In this document: in pieces, positions 20,906-32,247 of the stretch
Numbering within the stretch: position 1 is the first letter of the stretch
Layout: each line of letters opens with the position of its first letter
DNA from: Amphimedon queenslandica
Lineage: Eukaryota; Porifera; Demospongiae; Haplosclerida; Niphatidae
DNA: 32,247 nt
Direction: 5' to 3'
NCBI RefSeq assembly: GCF_000090795.2
Contig: NW_003546789.1
Coordinates: 3,454 to 35,700 of the forward strand
Notes under the pieces: generated by a model
What the model saw: only the letters and a program-made list of their open reading frames with translations
Databases searched by the model: none
What the model was told of the DNA's origin: nothing
Translations under genes and position numbers: made by a program

Positions 20906-23900
20906 CTAAGATGTGATATCTTTTCTTTGTGTTTTGGTCTGTTCTTGTTGTTCATATTCCTCATGAAAAATTTCCTTCATTCTTTTTTCTTCCTCCATCA
21001 TATCAAATATTATATCAGTATAAACCTTTTGAAGATATTTAACTACTGATGAATCAGGATTAACTGATTGAGCTGTTTCAATATCATTTGGACGAGGTTT
21101 TAAACTAAATTTTTTAACTAAAAATCGAACAAGCTCTAAATTAGAACTCATACTAGCAAAATAAAGCATGGTTTTCAAATCTTTAGTTTCAGCTAGTGCA
21201 TTACATTTGAGATCAATTAGAAAGTATCGTACTAACTCCATACTACCAGCTTCACATGCTCCATGAACTGAAGTGTATCCATTATTATCAGGATCATCAG
21301 GAGTACAGGGGAAGGTCTCTATGAGATAACGTACCATACGAATATTATCAGAACGAGAAGCATAATGAAGAGGAGTACGACCAGACCTGTCTTTAGGTAC
21401 TGGATTAGACGTAATGTTTAGTTCCAAATACTGGTATATATCAATGCTTCTTATTTCCATTTCAAACATTCTCATGAATAGCCAAGTACCCTTTCTCTCT
21501 GCTAGTAAGTGTAAGCAGGTGATGCCATCTTCATCTTCTGCTAAAGGATCCAGTCCATGTGTCTCAATTAGTGTTTTTACTATTCCAATATCTCCTCTCT
21601 CACATGCTGCATGAAGCAAACCATGTCCTCTATTATCAATTACATTAACACCTTGAGGATAAATACTGGATAAATAACGAAACACATCAATATGTCCATT
21701 ACTGCAAGCAACATGAAATACAGTGGATCCTTCATTATCAGTAGCTGTAAGGAGATCATGATGAGTAGAACTACCAGTGACTGAGAACAGTAAAGCTTCA
21801 GTGGTATCCTTATGACCAGAGGCAGCTGCTAAGTGCAATGGTGTCTGTCCTTTCTTGTTAGTAATTAATAAGTTATTGCTAGACAGAGTCGCTTTTAGTA
21901 GTAACAGCACGATATTCTGTCGTCCGCGTTGACAGGCTACATGTAATGGTGTATTACCATGCTTATCTTGTACATTAACAAGTACAGCATTATAAGGATT
22001 ATTGAATATGTCACAAGGACTGTCTAATAAACACTTTATCTCACATAACCAGACAACACTCATTAACGGTATACTCTTACTCAGTAAATATTCTACTACT
22101 TCATATTTATTAGCTGCTACAGCAACATGTAGTGGTGTACGGTCTTGATGATCAGTTGCATTAGGATTACAATAATTATTATCAATGAGATACTTCAATA
22201 CATTCAAGTGACCCCTCACTACTGATATGTAAACTGCTCCAGAAAAACTTAAGTGATGATTCTCTACCAGATATTTTATCAAGTGAGTGTGACCTCTTGA
22301 AAATGAACCTTCGTTATCTGTTAGGCTCAGAATACACTTGTAATCCTTCATGTATAATTCCAGTAGTAAAATATCCCCAGATTCAGCAGCATAATGAATT
22401 GGTAGCTTACCCTTACGGTCAGCCTGATGAGGATCTAACTGATAAGTAGTTATTAATTCTTTAACAAGAGATAAGTTAAGAGACAGTGAGGCATAATGTA
22501 AAGCAGTGAGGCCATTCTTATCAACTGCAGTAGGAGACAAACCTTGTTCAGTAATAAGATACTGAACTAAATCAAAGTTACCACTCCATGCAGCATGATG
22601 TACTAATGTGCATCCTTCATTATCTGTTTTATTAATATCACAATGCTGTACCTCAATGAGATATTGAGTGATATCAATATGACCATTACGACAAGAATGA
22701 TGAAGACATGTCATACCATCATTATCAGTGATATTAGGATCACTGTTATGATTATTAATAAGATATTTAACAGAATTAATACTACCTGACTGGCAGGAGT
22801 AGACTAATGGTGTACAAGCATAAGTATAATTAGTATAATTAGCGTTGAGATTATACTGAGATATGATATAACTTAATACACTAGTAGAACCTGACCAGGC
22901 AGCATAATGTACTGAAGATAGACCACAATTATAAGTTGATGTACAATTAATTTTATGTTCTTCTAATGCTTTTACTAGTAATGTACTGCCACTGTGTAAT
23001 GCTAAATGAAGTAATGAATTGCCATTTGTGTCAAAGTTAGGGCAAGTGCTAGCTTTCTTAAGAATTGAAGTAAACATTTTAACTCTTTTATTTCGTCTGA
23101 CAAAATCAATATTTGCTTCTATTTCAGTATTATTAATAATCTCAATATTTGATGCATCTCTTTGTGCCATAAGCTTACTATACACAATACCAGCTGGAAT
23201 ATGTATACCGGCATAACATGCATGATGTAAACATGACAAACCGTCATTATCAGTAACTAATAATGCTTCATTACCTTGAATACTAACAATATACTCAACA
23301 ACTGATGATGAAGCAAACCATGAAGCAGTATGAAGTGGAGTTTTACCATATTGATCCTTTAAATCAATGGATAATTGATATTGATTTAAAAGGTACTTAA
23401 AAAGATCAACATTATTACTCATAGAAGAGTAATGCAGTACAGTAGATTGAAAATTATCTCTTGAATCTGGTGAGAAGAGGTTCAATGATTCAAGCTTGTG
23501 GACTAATGTTAACTCTCCACTTTTACAAGCTAACAATGATAAAGAAGCACTAACACAATTAATCTGAGAAGTATTACATTGTCTCTCAATAAAAAATTCC
23601 ACTAGGTCAGAATGGCCCCCCATTGCTGAGTACAGTAATGCAGTGTTATTGCTATTGTCTGGTTTATCAGGAGGAATGTTACACGTGCCTACTAGATATT
23701 GTACTATCAATAAATGGCCCTTATAAGATGCCATATGTAAACTAGATACACTATTATCATCACCTTCATTAGGATCAATACTATATTGATTGATGAGTAG
23801 TTGAACGATCTCAATGTGTCCACCATATGATGCAGAGTGTAAGGGAGTCCAACCATGAAGACCACGATGATATGTGCTGTAGCCAAACTTGTTAAGAAGC

Positions 23901-24353
23901 CATTTTACTTCATCTTTTAATCCTCTCCAAGCTGCTTCATGTAATGGTGTACTGGTATTTTCATACCATAATGGATCACATATATCTATGAATGAAGAAT
24001 ATTATTAGTAACACATGTTATGTATATGGAAGGATTGACTAAAGGTCAGTTCATGTACTTACCAATTTCAGTGGATAAGTGTTTAACCTCTTCTATTGAG
24101 AACTGTTAAATTTAAAATAATATTAAATTTGTATTTACAATTTTACATCATAATCACAAACCTCTCTAAGATCATATTTATTTTCACCACATGTTAGTTC
24201 AGTGATACCAATACTAGCTAACTGTTGTTGTAGCTTTGTACTTAGAGGAAATAATAAAGAATAAAGATACTCAGGAATGAGATGCTTGAATTGAAGAGAG
24301 CCATAAGTAACAACAGAGAAATAAAACCTCAGGTCATTTTTCTGCCAACTCAT
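20906..24353 (-). CDS. ankyrin-repeat protein, 1103 residues
   Basis: Three exons, 24353-24162, 24102-24063 and 23985-20906, splice in consistent phase (0, then 1) through GT-AG introns of 59 and 77 nt. The third exon alone carries over 1000 codons. After about 85 residues of unrecognised N-terminus, ankyrin repeats run almost without break to near residue 1050, with many TPLHxAA/GxTxLHxA and DNxG hairpin signatures (TPLHEAAW, TPLHVACQRG, TPLHLAAASGHKD, TPLHYASRSD). The end is a charged tail rich in E and K (MMEEEKRMKEIFHEE), predicted helical. No membrane segment or enzyme domain is visible, so it is a cytoplasmic scaffold by class. The start at 24353 is the first in-frame ATG; an upstream exon cannot be excluded. 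The gene lies almost head to head with the plus-strand gene at 24399. Confidence 0.88.
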
Positions 24354-24398
24354 ATGGAAGGATTGACCAACATGAACTTTGTTTTTTAGTTTGCATAG

Positions 24399-26527
24399 TT
24401 GGTTACAGTGAAGTTAGCCCATCTAATGGAGAAAATGAAGGAAATGGGGGTGGAGTGAATGAAGGTAGTCAAGATGAAGAGGACATTGTGAATGATGATG
24501 ATAACTGCTTTATGGAGGATGATGGAAGAGGGCAGTGTAGTAATGGTAATAATGGAGGAGAACAAGGAAGCGATGAAGCTTCAGATAGCTCAAGTTCATC
24601 ATCATCACATGCAGGTCAGTCATTGAAATCTTTTTAGTTAATGAGACTATAATAGACCCAATATCTGATGAATCAAGTATATGTAGTGGACCTAGTGAAA
24701 GTATGCAATTTCATTAAAATGATGATTATGACTTATTTTAGAAGAGCACCATCATGATGACACAAAACCTGCAGCAGCAAGTATTGAAAAAGCTAAATGG
24801 TATATAATAGCAACTTTTGGTGATGAATGTGAAAGTCAAGTAATATTTGCTGCTACTAAAAGGCTAAATGCTCTCATTGAGGTAACATTGTGTATTATAA
24901 TCTAATTGATTAATAATTAATCATAGTATATCAAGAAATACCATAATGATAAGAAAAAACTTCAAGATGCCCCCTTTCAATTCGAAAAGGACAAAAGTTA
25001 CATTGAACTGATTTTTGATTCAGAACAAAAACCTCAAGATATTAAAGAATGGGTTGTGACTCCCTTAATTACGCCTTGCAAAGTTTGTATTTTGTTTGCT
25101 TTTTATACTAACATGTAACTACCTGTATCTATGATTTTTATAGTTTTTCCAACAACATATTAATGATTTTGGTGATAAAAAAGATTCTTTTCCTCCATCT
25201 TGTTTGGTGTATGCTGATCCATTATGTGATGCTGTACCTGTACTTAGGTATAGTGTACCAGTAAAAAATGTGATTGAACCCTTCAGCTTACTTATTTACA
25301 AAAGAAGAGGTAAGATATCATAGATATTGCACCCACAACGTCTTTGGATATGAATATTGTATTATTTATGAATATACCATATAATGCTTTAATTTTACAA
25401 ACTAAAATTTTGCAGATTAATAAAAACCAATTTTTTGCGGAAATAACTTGGCGTACCTGCAATGTTAGTGCCATGCCTTTATTGGCAATTGAATATTTAG
25501 CAGATCTTTAATTTCACCATTGCATGCTAACCTGCTAAAACAGGGAAAGTTTTGCTTCTCAAAAATAAAGTACTATAGAGTATAGAGCTTTTGCACGAAT
25601 ATAATTAATGGGAGGTTGGAGCTAACTTTACTGCCATGTTGAGTGGCAACATATATACTGCAAACTGTTTGTATTATTTATGGTAGCAAGAATGTACATG
25701 AGGCATAGAAACAAACTGGATATTTTCATCAGAGATATCATATTTTGCTGCAGAATATTATAGAGAGTCCTTTACTTGATATTTCCATTTTTTACTACCT
25801 TTCTTTAGCCTCAAATGTCAACTGCAGAATTTATTCGGATTTTTTTCTCCATTGTTTCCATTCCACTATATACATTACATTCTTGCCACCAAACATGGCA
25901 GACAATTTAGCTCAAATTTAGCCACACAGGTGTGGTTCGTCTTGTGACATCACTGAAAACAACAAAAATAAATCATTTCAATAATTTGTCCATTTATTTA
26001 ATATTAATCAGATCGTAGTACCTCCTCCTCCTCTAATACAATTACTGAAGTTACTGCAGTATCATCCAATGGAGGAGCTAGTAAGTAACAGTGTGTGTGT
26101 ATGTGTGTGTGTGCACAGTTTGTGTCAATTGGGTTATATTGACCTTTGACCTCTATTAGGTGTACCAGCCAATGTTGTTATTGATGTTGATAAAGTAAAG
26201 AAAGTGATCAATGATGTTCTTGTCTCTCACCATGCTCGCCTTAATTATCTAAAGACCTCTCTATCAGATCTTGCTAATCAGTTATATGAAGTTGGTCTCA
26301 TTAATGATGAAGTCAGAGAGACTTGTAGCATGGACAAGTTCATTGCAGAGTTCAAGGCTAGTTTCCACTTCCTTGATGATATGTCTGAAGTTCAAGATCA
26401 CTGTAAGAAGTTTTTGAACTCATTCATTGCTGTTAGAGGCAGTTATATTAATGCTGCTAAGTTTTTACGTCAGAAATGGACTGAAGCTATTAAAACTGAG
26501 CTTGGGATTGATTTCATTATTGATTAG
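24399..26527 (+). CDS. acidic/Ser-rich protein with C-terminal CARD-like helical domain, 5' end incomplete
   Basis: Seven exons join in phase: 24399-24614, 24656-24700, 24742-24881, 24927-25082, 25144-25309, 26012-26080 and 26160-26527. They give 385 residues to the TAG at 26525-26527. No start codon was found; the first exon opens after an acceptor (TTTGCATAG), so an upstream exon is missing. Order: a Gly/Asn/Asp/Glu/Ser-rich stretch of about 100 residues; a globular middle of about 155 residues (FGDECESQVIFAATKRLN to EPFSLLIYKRR), not recognised; a Ser/Thr linker; then about 120 helical residues (VKKVINDVLVSHHARLNYLK, LYEVGLINDEVRET, CKKFLNSFIAV). The last part has the spacing of a death-fold domain of CARD type, common in sponge immune-type proteins. 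That assignment is inference. A decayed copy of the last two exons lies at 1690-2195. Confidence 0.78.
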
Positions 26528-26872
26528 ATTTTTGCATTTCCTGTTGCTTTTGTTTTATGAGGAATTTATGGCTCACTTTCCTTTTTAAAATTTTATTGTT
26601 AAAAATGGTTCAATCATTTGAGGATTGTTGATTTCAACTCTTCACAATAGATCTATACCTGTATATTGATATCCTCATCCTGCCTTTTAAAAAGCTCATT
26701 CCAATTAAAAGTTTTTTAAATGTAAAAATACTCTCTCATAGCACACAAGCAATGATAATTTTGATAAACTACAAAAGCACAAAAAGTATTAATTTTTAGT
26801 ATAAAAATAGACATTAAAGTTATTTTTTAAATAATTAAATCATTAATTATCTGCTCCTCCATTCAAACCTAA
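26528..26872. other. convergent intergenic region
   Basis: 345 bp of AT-rich sequence between the stops of the plus-strand death-fold gene and the minus-strand TRPA-like gene. It must hold both 3' UTRs and polyadenylation signals (AATTAAA-like words near 26836). No other feature seen. Confidence 0.5.
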
Positions 26873-29800
26873 TTAATATGCTACTTCCATTTCTCCTCTC
26901 CTACTACATCTACTTCTTATCCTCTTGCTTCTCTTTACACGTCTTTTCTTGATACGTTTAACAATAGCTAACAATTGAGTCACCGAACTGCGTAATTCCT
27001 TCACTTCCTGAAATACTGAACTGCCTAGTTCCTTCACTTCCCGAGAAACTAAACTGTGTAATTTATCATGCTCAAGACGCATTTGCTCAGATAACGGTTT
27101 GCATTGATTCTTAACATCAGCTATAGTTGCCTGTATTACATGTAAGTATAATTTTTATGATACAAAGAGTAGATTCATGGTCTGCTCACCTGAGGTGTTG
27201 TAAAGTATCCCTTAATCTCATCAATAGCACGTTTTAAGACTCCTTTCTTCTGGTTTGGATACCTGTATTGTTTTCGTTTAACAGTGATGAGGGATTTAAC
27301 TTTTCTGGGAATTTGTGTCCTTTTAAAGATGCTTAGTGTCAGTAATGATCTTAGAAATTCTTCGATACTTAGTGTGAATTCAACCTATAAACAGTTAAAT
27401 TTTATGTTTGCAATTACACTAACATTCTTACCCTCAGAATTAGTCTGTAAGTATCAGCTGATTTTTGTATTTCTTGAGTGTCACCGACAGCTAAACTAGT
27501 CTATAAAATGGGTTAACTATGCAGTGGGAACAGTAAGTAGAGGATGAACATACCAATAGGTTAAGAAATAGGATTGGCATTAAAACCACAAACACAATTA
27601 TTAATGAAAATGTAACCACTGGATACTGTACGTCTGGAGAATTTATTTGATTATTCTGTTGTAATAATGAATCCATATTAAATTCTCCCATTGTCATCAT
27701 CACTGTTTTAACAATTGTCCTCCATGGAGTGATGAATGGAGTACGCTATAGTATAAAGACAGAGAGAGGCAGACCAAAAGAAATAAAAATGATGTATTCA
27801 ATAAGTCTTACAATTCCTTCTGATTTGTCTTGAGGATCATTAAACATCATGTATAAAGGAATTGCAAAGGCTGAGATTAATAATAAGGCAAGAATGACAA
27901 CTTTAATAAAGTTGTTAAAAATCTTAATGAACATGACCACGTATATTCCAACTATTGGTAGCTTCTCCACAAAAAATATAAGTGCAATCCAACTGAGGAA
28001 TACTGCAATTACTCCAATCTGCCACTGCCATGGATGAGTACAATAGCACTGATTGCTACGTACAGATGTAAATATTATGGTAAAAATGAATAGCGAAATC
28101 TCTAGGAAGTTAGCAAAACTGGTCAAATACTGTAATCTGAACAGAATGATTTGAAATGCTTCACGTATTATCATGATTGTAGAATACACTATCAAGCACA
28201 CGCTGGCAAAAGATATAAATTTTTGAGGTACAAAACTTTCCTCTATAATATAACACAGAATAGCTACATGATAGTCACATGTTTATTATTCACTTACCAG
28301 GAAAGCAATCAATAAATGTGTCATTGTCATTTCCAAATACTTCAATACCTATTGAAAAACATTGAATGCATGACAGGTAATTAATAAGCTACCCCATACT
28401 TATTTATAACTTACATTTGCTTGAAAGTGGTGACTGAACAGAGAGAGCAAATGATGACAGCAGAATGACAAACAGGAAATATACTATCAAATTGGAGTAA
28501 TAGAATTTATGCCCATATTTATTCCATTTTTGATCAAGTAGTCTTGTGACAAGTGGATGCTTCAATAAGTCGGCATTTGGTGAATGAGCCTATCAATTAT
28601 TATTAGTCATAATTATTAGCAAGGGTATTAGTCATTAACTACTCACAAGAATATTAAGACAGTGATTCTGACTAGAGTATTCTAGCTGTCCAGTCCATTT
28701 TCTATTATTATTGAATCACGCAAAACATTGCGTTTTTATAGTAATAAAAATAATACTTACCGATCAAAATCATCAAGAAACTCATTATTATAAGTTATCT
28801 TATAATCAGGATCATACGGTGATTCTTCTGTCTCACAACAGCGATCAAAAACAACTTTAGCTACATCTGAAGGTGAAAAATGTAATTATGATCCATTATA
28901 TATACATAATGTAATAACCTGGCATCTTTTTAATTATTCTTCTCATAGGTGTTGTGAATTGGGTTTTAGATTTACTAGTAACATCGTCACTATCTGAATC
29001 ATTACAATTTTCAGCATCTTCTCTTCTGCTCCAAACTATGTTACGTAATGCAGATTCCCATTTCTCACTGTTCACTATGGCCATTGCAGCATCTCTAAAT
29101 TAAAAATAGATTGTACTTAGCACAAAAATAACTGCTATCATTAACATTGACATATAAAACAGTAATCAGTGATTTATAATTTATCCAGGCTCACTTTTGT
29201 CCTTCCTCTACAGCAATGTCAAGAGGATTAAGACCAAATATATAACGTTTAGTAACATCAGCTCCATGCTCCAGTAATAGTTTAACTACTTTTGTATGCC
29301 CTTTTCTACAGGCAATATGTAGTGCAGTATACTACACAATAATAATGACAATAAAATTAATAACTTATATTTGAAATCATACTTTATAAGTATCAGTGTG
29401 GTTGATATCAGCTCCAAACTCCAGCAATAGTTCAGCTACTTGTACATGTCCTTTCATGCAGGCCATATGAAGTGCTGTATACTACATAGCAATAATAATA
29501 ATGATAATTAACTAGTCAATTAAAAGCATTGTACACATGCATCTATTAAGAGATGTATATGATTGCAGAACACCTCACTCAGCCTCACTGCATGACAAGC
29601 CTTAAAAGGGAATTTGGCTTAATCATTTTATTGCTATCCAGCTGTTATAGCATTTAACAATCTTTAAAATAGTCATGCACAAATATAGCTGGACAAGTTG
29701 ACATACCGGTAGCTCTGAAATTCCCTGTACTATAATCAAATTTCATCAAAAATGGTAGGAGAGGATTTTCCATTTTCACTGTGTTTTCTAATGTACATAT

Positions 29801-31513
29801 ATGCCTTTATGTTGAGTATATATTTTTTAATTTTTTGCTAATTTCTGAAGTTGCTTAAAAATTAGACAAAAGTGTACTACATGCTAGGCTGGGGCAGCTA
29901 CATGTATTTTGAAGTGGGTGAATGCAACTGCCTTACTCACTGCAGTAATTTGATAAGATAAATACAGTTGATGTACATGTACAATTGAAGAGTGTCACCT
30001 GAATAACTTGCTCAGGCTCATCCAATTATGAATTACTATCTCTTACTTCAAAAATATCACCAGTGAGATTGACATCAGCTTCATACTTGAGTAGCAGATC
30101 AACTATTTCTGCATGCCCATTTGTACAGGCAATATGAAGTGCTGTATGCTAAATAATGATAAAATATAAAATAAAAGTTACTATGTCTCTTACTTTTAAA
30201 TTATCTGTGAGATTGATATCAGCTCCATGCTCCAGTAGCAGCTCAACTACTTGTGTGTGTCCTTCTTCACAAGCCATAGAAAGTGCTGTGCGCTATAATA
30301 ATAATGACAAATAACAATTACTGTGCCTTCTAGCTTACACCATTATCATTAGTGAGATTGGCATCAGCTCCATGCTTCAGTAGTAGTTTAACTACTAGTG
30401 TATGTCCTCCTTCACAGGCAATATGAAGAGCTGTACACTACACAATAACAATAATACAAATAATAAAAATAAATCTAGTCTATGCTCTTACATTACAAGT
30501 ATCAGTGAGGTTGATATCATCCTCAATTTGAGAAAGAGCATCAGGAAGAGCGGCATCAGGATCATTAGCTTCTGAGATCCTTTTGCTTCCATGTGAGCCA
30601 GCAATACGTAAAGGTGTAAAGCAATCAGCTCTTCCTTTAATAAGTAGAAGAACAATCCTTTCATTACCTGCCTCACAAGCATAATGAAGTGGTGTACGTC
30701 CAATGTAATCAGTAGCATTGACCTCCACTACCACTTTGCTGTTGTGCAACCAATTCGTAGACATCGTCATAGTTGCTATCAATACAGGCTCTGTGAAGAG
30801 GTGTCTGACCAAAGTTATCACTAAAACTAAGAGTATTCATTGCTTCTAAATCTAGAAATGGATAATGTTAGTAAAAATGACACAGTGCATTACTATTGAT
30901 GTATGTTAACAGACAACTTATAATAAAAATGGGTTTATATAAGCACAGGATGTAATGGTAGCCTAAATCACATTTTGTGAAATAACTCCCACACATTCAC
31001 ACACTTGTTCAGCACTAGCTGTATAATCACTGAAGCTCTGATGGAGCATGTCAAACATATCAATCACTAACTTGGAGTATTATTTTAAAAACTGTTTCTC
31101 ACAAAATGATCACACAATAAGACAAAAATGCTGGCAATGACAATATATAACATTTTACCAGCCTACATCACTGATACACTGATGTAGTGGAAAAATACAT
31201 GCCGCAAAGTTTTGGCAATGAATGACATGTATGCACATCATCAGTATATAAATGCTCATTTATGCATGTTACTCAAATAATTCAGAATATAACTTACCAG
31301 CAATGCCATTCTTATCCTTAGTGTTAGTTTTATGTTTAAAAGCATAAGAAGCAGAAGTCGTCAGAGAAGCCTGAAACGAGATGAGAAAGAGAGAGCCCAG
31401 TAGTAAAAGAATAAAGTGAGAAAGAGAATGAGTAAAGAGAGCTTTAAACTATGTATAATTATAGCTCACACTACCATTGGAATTTCAGTTGCTTCGACTG
31501 GACTACCAGCCAT
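26873..31513 (-). CDS. TRPA-like cation channel, 18 exons
   Basis: Exons: 31513-31475, 31370-31298, 30851-30492, 30437-30339, 30292-30194, 30148-30047, 29481-29383, 29331-29195, 29094-28919, 28866-28761, 28701-28647, 28589-28415, 28348-28298, 28242-27812, 27745-27554, 27500-27432, 27384-27190, 27130-26873. All junctions are in phase and give about 904 residues.
About seven N-terminal ankyrin repeats come first; exons 4-7 each carry one repeat in phase 0. The TRPA1-like linker [20 protein letters not shown] follows, then [19 protein letters not shown] before S1. S1-S6 lie near residues 478-498, 531-552, 562-583, 594-612, 616-655 and 707-730, with a pore loop at about 667-690 ([12 protein letters not shown]). 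S6 runs into [17 protein letters not shown], close to the TRPA1 NLLxGLAVxDI motif. The C-terminal tail is basic and probably coiled-coil.
TRPA channels pass cations in response to chemical or thermal stimuli (family knowledge). Exon 3 carries a one-base frameshift between its first two ankyrin repeats. TRPA1 usually has 14 or more repeats, so this form is short. Confidence 0.9.
29700..29885. repeat. inverted-orientation copy of the ~186-bp repeat
   Basis: CCCTGTACTATAATC, AAATTTCATCAAAAATGGTAGG, GAGAGGATTTTCCATTTT and GAAGTTGCTTAAAAATTAG match the reverse-strand landmark order. It lies in the 565-nt TRPA intron 29482-30046, the longest among the ankyrin exons. Confidence 0.7.
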
Positions 31514-31855
31514 CTTCTCAGCTGTCAGAATTTCCCCCAACACGCATATTAGATCTATTTCCAAAGTTAGTCCCCCCGGAAAATTTACCGGGAAGTCATT
31601 CCTGAATTTCCCCCCCGAGAAGTGTACACTATCACAACTGACTGGAGAGCTGATTTATCTTGATTAAAGCTGTAGGAACACCAAATTTAAAGTTAGAGTG
31701 ATTTTTAACTAGAGCTATTTAGATTGTTAGAGCTTATTCCAACAAAAAATTAGTATTTTAAAGCACCCATTAATTTTAAAGAATAATAAATCATCCAAAA
31801 TTTAGAAAATGATTTCTCTAATTTGTCCTAATACATACATTGTATGTATATTCAT
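31514..31855. other. TRPA 5' flank
   Basis: Upstream of the TRPA ATG, with C-rich patches (CCCCCCGG near 31575, CCCCCCC near 31610) and AT-rich sequence beyond. It presumably holds the promoter and 5' UTR; no defined motif is claimed. Confidence 0.4.
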
Positions 31856-31859
31856 GTTT

Positions 31860-32140
31860 TAATGTTGTGTGGCAAGTTTAAGTGCTAAGCTGATTCCGAC
31901 CAAATTTGTATATTTACAATTTTAAAAGTTACTTTAAAAATTAAGCCAAGTCCCTGTACTGTAAGTACAAGGTTTTTGGCCAAATTTTGACAAAAATGAC
32001 TAGAAAAAAATTCTCCATTTTTAGAATTTTTTCTACACATACATGTTCTTATGTTGTGTAACAAGTTTGAACTGATTCCAATTGAAATTCGATTTCCTAC
32101 AAATTTTTAAAAAATTGCTCAAAAATCTGACCAAAGTCCC
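31860..32140. repeat. two inverted-orientation copies of the ~186-bp repeat
   Basis: GCTGATTCCGACCAAATTTG, AAGTCCCTGTACTGTAAGTAC, GACTAGAAAAAAATTCTCC, ACATGTTCTTATGTTGTG and AAAGTCCCTGTACTA follow the reverse-strand order seen at 13740 and 29700. Confidence 0.75.
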
Positions 32141-32247
32141 TGTACTAAACATAAAAAATTTAAAAAAACAAGGTTAAGTAGGATTCCGAACGACCAACGA
32201 AAATACGAAATGAAAATCCTACTCGTGACGCAAATTCTACTCTACAT

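Noticed and set aside
24455..24637. Stand-alone 60-residue acidic peptide
   Set aside because: It is exon sequence of the larger plus-strand gene; the apparent stop lies in a 41-nt intron.

Overview
The window looks like a draft-assembly piece of an early-branching animal genome, most likely a demosponge close to Amphimedon. The sequence is AT-rich with many very small GT-AG introns (often 41-60 nt). The genes are animal-type: a kinetochore ROD/KNTC1 protein, a TRPA-like channel, a long ankyrin protein and a death-fold protein. Non-coding DNA is full of ACATGTAC-type palindromes and small inverted-repeat elements. The species call is inference. An 81-N gap at 10933-11013 confirms draft status. 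No bacterial operon logic, CRISPR, rRNA or tRNA was seen.

Layout. (1) 1-1062, minus: 5' part of a four-transmembrane channel-like protein of the LRRC8/pannexin/innexin type, running off the left edge. (2) About 1690-2195, plus: decayed duplicate of the last two exons of the gene at 24399-26527, with its intron still present. (3) 2481-20261, minus: about 58 exons of KNTC1 (ROD), reconstructed from splice sites, reading frame and remembered family similarity. Its introns hold tandem arrays of a roughly 186-bp repeat with a palindromic core, several MITE-like elements, microsatellites and the gap. A hAT-like MITE at 19660-20003 makes up most of one intron and appears to supply its 5' splice site. 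(4) 20906-24353, minus: a three-exon, 1103-residue ankyrin-repeat protein. (5) 24399-26527, plus: a seven-exon gene, first exon not found, with an acidic/serine-rich N-terminus and a helical CARD-like C-terminus. It lies almost head to head with gene 4. (6) 26873-31513, minus: an 18-exon TRPA-like cation channel with N-terminal ankyrin repeats, six membrane segments, pore loop and basic C-terminal tail. It converges on gene 5.

Functionally the window mixes a mitotic checkpoint gene (ROD of the RZZ complex) with a neighbourhood of sensory or innate-type genes: a large-pore channel, ankyrin, death-fold and TRPA proteins. No joint pathway can be read from the sequence. Two otherwise intact genes, KNTC1 exon 5 and TRPA exon 3, each carry what looks like a one-base frameshift. 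These could be assembly errors, alleles or real lesions.

Gene models were spliced by hand. Phases were checked across nearly all junctions, but no search or alignment program was run.
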